NCBI GenBank assembly: GCA_045540115.1
Contig: JAZQGR010000052.1
Location: 1-8,626 of the forward strand
DNA: 8,626 bases
Source: Colimorpha_A sp045540115
Lineage (GTDB): Bacteria > Bacillota > Clostridia > Oscillospirales > CAG-272
Direction: 5' to 3'
The notes under the pieces are model-generated. The model saw only the letters and a program-made list of their open reading frames with translations, was not told the origin of the DNA and ran no database searches. Positions 6,349 through 8,626 of this stretch are shown piece by piece; positions within the stretch are counted from its first letter, which is position 1, and every line of letters begins with the position of its first letter. The translations under genes were made by a program, and so were the position numbers.

Positions 6349-7932
6349 TTATACACCGCTGGCTCCGTAGTTGGAGAGCACTCGGGCAGAGGGATCCTTT
6401 ACGTCGCAGCCCTTCCACGCCTTGTTGGGCATCCAGAAAGCGACGATCATTTCAGATTGTTCGGGATAATACTTTTCAAATATCTCACGATACAAAAGCG
6501 ATTCCTTGGTAAACGGCGTTGCGTGTCTGTACTTTTGGCATCTTTCCTCAAATTCCGCGTCAGTGTATTTACTCTCGGCATATTCCTTTAAGTAGTCAAC
6601 CATTGAGTGTCCTACCGCATCCGAGAATGCTGCCTTCTCTCGCCACAAAATCGAATCGGGAAGATAATCACCGTTCTCAAAGGCGTGGCGCAAGAGATAT
6701 TTTCCTTTTCCGTACTTGTTCTGTTTTAATTCTGGGTCAATGCTCATAACGTACCTAACAAAATCCAAGTCGCCGAACGGCACTCTTGCTTCAAGAGAGT
6801 TTACCGAAATGCAACGGTCGGCACGAAGCACATCGTACATATGAAGCTCACGGATTCTCTTCTCCGCTTCCTTTTGAAATTCCTCGGCACTTGGTGCAAA
6901 ATCCGTGTATTTATAACCAAACAGCTCGTCGGAAATCTCCCCCGTGAGAAGAACTCGAATATCGGTCTGCTCGTGGATCGCTTTGCAGATGAGATACATT
7001 CCCATACTGGCTCTGATCGTCGTTATATCAAAGGTACCAAGCATTGCAATGACCGTTTCAAGCGAGGAAAGCACATCATCCGGCGTCATATAGATCTCCG
7101 TATGATCGCTTCCAATGTAATCGGCAACCTGCTTTGCATATTTGAGGTCGATAGCATCCTCACTCATTCCGATGGCAAATGTCTTGATCGGCACGTCACT
7201 TTTTTTCTGCGCAATTGCGCACACCAACGAAGAGTCCAAGCCGCCCGAAAGGAGAAATCCGACCTTGGCATCGGCAACAAGTCTCTTTTCCACGCCTGCC
7301 ACCAGCTTATCGTGGATCTGATGGCAGACGGCCTCAAGGCCATCCTGACAGACCTTATCCACCTTTGCGATATCGGTATAGCACTCGAAACGACCGTTTT
7401 TATAGTAGTATCCGGGAGGAAACGGCAAGATCTTTTTCGTAAGACCGACAAGGTTTTTCGCTTCACTGGCAAAAAGGATTACGCCTTCACCGTCATACCC
7501 GTAATAAAGAGGTCTGATACCGATGGGATCCCGTGCCGCGATATACTCACCCTTATCACCGTCATAAATGATGAGAGCGTATTCCGCATCAAGCATAGCA
7601 AACATTGCCGTGCCGTATTCACGGTACATCGGGAGCAGTATCTCACAATCGCTGTCGCTTACAAAGGTATATCCCTTCTTTTTTAGTGCTTCCCATTGTT
7701 TTTCATAGCCGTAGATTTCACCGTTACACACAACGTAGCTGCCGGAAAGTTCAAAGGGCTGCATTCCTGACGGAGTAAGACCCATAATTGCCAGTCTGTG
7801 AAATCCAAGAAGACCATTTCCCGTATCAATGATTTTCGTATCATCCGGTCCGCGCGAGACCGTTTTATCAAACGCTTCGGAAAACGACGCAAAGGTGGCG
7901 CCGCTTCCGCAATAACCCATAATGGAACACAT
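6349..7932 (-). CDS. asnB: Asparagine synthetase B, glutamine-hydrolysing
   Basis: Makes asparagine from aspartate, glutamine and ATP (giving AMP, pyrophosphate and glutamate) in the cytoplasm. The 527 residues comprise an Ntn-type glutaminase domain (about 1-190), whose Cys2 becomes the N-terminal nucleophile after Met removal. It has Arg46 in FHRLAIM, Asn70 and Glu72 in CNGEIY, and Asp95 in SDCEIL as substrate contacts. The synthetase domain carries the ATP pyrophosphatase loop LLSGGLDSS (227-235), FAIGM (252-256) and ASMGMYL (308-314). The ATP-site block reads LTGEISDELFGYKYTDF (329-345), where E. coli AsnB has SGEGSDEVFGGYLYF; the catalytic Glu and the SDE are kept. EARVPFGDLDFV (381-392) is typical. 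The ATG at 7932 has GAGG 8 nt upstream. A T-box with an Asn specifier lies directly upstream, which independently supports asparagine synthesis as the function. Confidence 0.95.
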   Translation of the reverse strand: MCSIMGYCGSGATFASFSEAFDKTVSRGPDDTKIIDTGNGLLGFHRLAIMGLTPSGMQPFELSGSYVVCNGEIYGYEKQWEALKKKGYTFVSDSDCEILLPMYREYGTAMFAMLDAEYALIIYDGDKGEYIAARDPIGIRPLYYGYDGEGVILFASEAKNLVGLTKKILPFPPGYYYKNGRFECYTDIAKVDKVCQDGLEAVCHQIHDKLVAGVEKRLVADAKVGFLLSGGLDSSLVCAIAQKKSDVPIKTFAIGMSEDAIDLKYAKQVADYIGSDHTEIYMTPDDVLSSLETVIAMLGTFDITTIRASMGMYLICKAIHEQTDIRVLLTGEISDELFGYKYTDFAPSAEEFQKEAEKRIRELHMYDVLRADRCISVNSLEARVPFGDLDFVRYVMSIDPELKQNKYGKGKYLLRHAFENGDYLPDSILWREKAAFSDAVGHSMVDYLKEYAESKYTDAEFEERCQKYRHATPFTKESLLYREIFEKYYPEQSEMIVAFWMPNKAWKGCDVKDPSARVLSNYGASGV

Positions 7933-7960
7933 TGTTTTTACCTCATATATGTAGTAAATT

Positions 7961-8181
7961 CAGCATCCTATAGGGCAAGTGCTGTACTCGCGGTGCCACC
8001 TATATTTGTTCTTCATTTTTGCCTCAATCAAGGCTGTGTCGATTGACGCACGACCAAACGGCGCACCTACTAAAGCCGAGGCTTTTTCAGCTTGCAGCTC
8101 GAAAAGTGTTCTTCATACGGGCTCGCCACACGGCTTCCACCACCCCGTGCTCTCTATAGACGAGTATCCGTATTACTTTTC
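7961..8181 (-). promoter_or_regulatory. T-box leader specific for tRNA-Asn, upstream of asnB
   Basis: Stem I base GAAAAG (8181-8176) pairs with CUUUUC (8106-8101). Above the specifier loop, AUACGG (8173-8168) pairs with CCGUAU (8120-8115), then CUCG/CGAG and a distal CACGG/CCGUG arm containing AGAGAG (8155-8150) and GGUGGUGGAAGCC. The specifier is AAC (8110-8108), an Asn codon, followed by the usual purine. Stem III-like UCAAUC/GAUUGA precedes the T-box AGGUGGCACCGCG (8001-7989). The antiterminator is complete: UAUAGG (8004-7999) with CCUAUA (7974-7969), the 7-nt bulge UGGCACC, and GCGAG (7991-7987) with CUUGC (7979-7975). UGGC would pair with the GCCA end of tRNA-Asn, whose discriminator base is G. 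Uncharged tRNA-Asn should raise asnB expression. No U-run terminator follows, and no clear promoter precedes it. Confidence 0.93.
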
Positions 8182-8211
8182 TTTTCTCAATCGCTTTTGT
8201 TCTTTTAGGAG

Positions 8212-8382
8212 TTAATCCCAAGTGGTTGTATTCCGAGCATATTCGCTCGTATTCTTATCCTCACGGGAAAGGAACGCTTTCTCGTACAGAGGATCGGGCT
8301 TAACTTCTTTTATCTGAATCTCGGGTGTCTGCTCCTTAAAATCAATTTGGGGAGCAAATTCATTTTCTTTTTTGGGGGGCAT
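8212..8382 (-). CDS. Small hydrophilic hypothetical protein (56 aa)
   Basis: I do not recognise this protein. The frame runs ATG (8382) to TAA (8212), 56 residues, beginning MPPKKENEFAPQIDFKEQ and ending in ARNTTTWD. It is rich in Lys, Glu, Asp and Pro, with no hydrophobic segment, signal peptide or cysteine, so it is probably cytoplasmic and perhaps disordered. AAGGAG lies 10 nt before the ATG, acceptable spacing. It starts 24 nt after the glnN stop with no terminator between, so it is likely co-transcribed with glnN; its stop is about 30 nt before the asnB T-box. The favourable points are the ribosome binding site, position and strand. Against it is the absence of any known family. It could also be untranslated spacer, or hold a promoter for asnB that I could not make out. 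Confidence 0.5.
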   Translation of the reverse strand: MPPKKENEFAPQIDFKEQTPEIQIKEVKPDPLYEKAFLSREDKNTSEYARNTTTWD

Positions 8383-8406
8383 AGCAAATTAACTCCTTTT
8401 AAATTT

Positions 8407-8626
8407 TTATCTTACCCCGAACAGCAGGTCGCCATAGGTCGGGAAAGGCCAGTATTTTTCGGCGGTCATCGTCTCAGCCTCGTCGCATGCCACGCGAAGC
8501 TCACTCATTGCGACAAGGACTGCATCACGAATCATTTCGGATTCTTCCCCGATACTCTCTGCCGCCTTGATCTTAACAAGTGTGCCCTCAAGCAAGTCGG
8601 TCGCCTCGGCTATCTTATCGCATAGA
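8407..8626 (-). CDS. glnN: Glutamine synthetase type III, C-terminal end, cut by window edge
   Basis: Only about the last 72 residues are inside the window, and the frame stays open to base 8626. The ending AEKYWPFPTYGDLLFGVR is the characteristic C-terminus of GSIII enzymes (WPFPTYGDLLF), and the preceding segment, running from about 8562 to 8465 and reading RDAVLVAMSELRVACDEAE, fits the helix that ends that family. GSIII makes glutamine from glutamate, ammonia and ATP; it is large (about 700 residues) and common in Bacteroidetes, Clostridia and cyanobacteria. The catalytic domain is outside the window, so activity cannot be judged. No terminator follows before the 56-codon ORF. Glutamine from this enzyme would feed AsnB and GuaA in the same region. 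Confidence 0.88.
   Translation of the reverse strand, partial: LCDKIAEATDLLEGTLVKIKAAESIGEESEMIRDAVLVAMSELRVACDEAETMTAEKYWPFPTYGDLLFGVR

Noticed and set aside
7938..7946. Two-codon frame ATG AGG TAA over the asnB ribosome binding site
   Set aside because: No separate ribosome binding site and too short to mean anything without comparative support.
1..8626. CRISPR, insertion sequence, tRNA or rRNA genes
   Set aside because: No direct-repeat array, transposase frame, terminal inverted repeats or cloverleaf was seen on either strand.

Overview
The window looks like core chromosome of a strictly anaerobic, Gram-positive Clostridia-type bacterium. The evidence is a tRNA-Asn T-box leader, a type III glutamine synthetase tail, strong AAGGAG/GGAGG ribosome binding sites, and an NfnAB-type ferredoxin/NAD(P) transhydrogenase, an enzyme typical of ferredoxin-based anaerobes. 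The genus cannot be fixed from the sequence. Every convincing gene is on the minus strand, so transcription runs from high to low coordinates.

In order of transcription: (1) 8626-8407, the C-terminal end of a type III glutamine synthetase (glnN), cut by the window edge. (2) 8382-8212, a 56-codon hydrophilic ORF with a good ribosome binding site and no recognised family. (3) 8181-7961, an asparagine T-box leader with specifier AAC and a well-formed antiterminator. (4) 7932-6349, asnB, followed by an intrinsic terminator at 6337-6303. (5) A consensus sigma-A-type promoter at 6291-6264 and a structured leader of about 150 nt ending in a strong attenuator-like terminator at 6147-6101. (6) A tight six-gene unit: purC, purA, nfnA, nfnB, purB and the first 117 codons of guaA, which leaves the window at base 1.

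The genes share a theme of nitrogen and glutamine use. GlnN makes glutamine, and AsnB and GuaA consume it as amide donor. PurC and PurB act on the route to IMP, PurA and PurB convert IMP to AMP, and GuaA makes GMP. The odd member is the redox pair nfnA-nfnB, placed between purA and purB and coupled to its neighbours by overlaps or gaps of a few bases.

The items most worth checking are the unassigned purC leader RNA, whose 5' end nearly repeats one arm of its own terminator; the nfnAB pair inside a purine operon; and the Asn T-box, which lacks a visible intrinsic terminator before asnB. No mobile element, CRISPR array, tRNA or rRNA gene was seen. The rest is ordinary housekeeping metabolism, and I found no clear novel multi-gene system.
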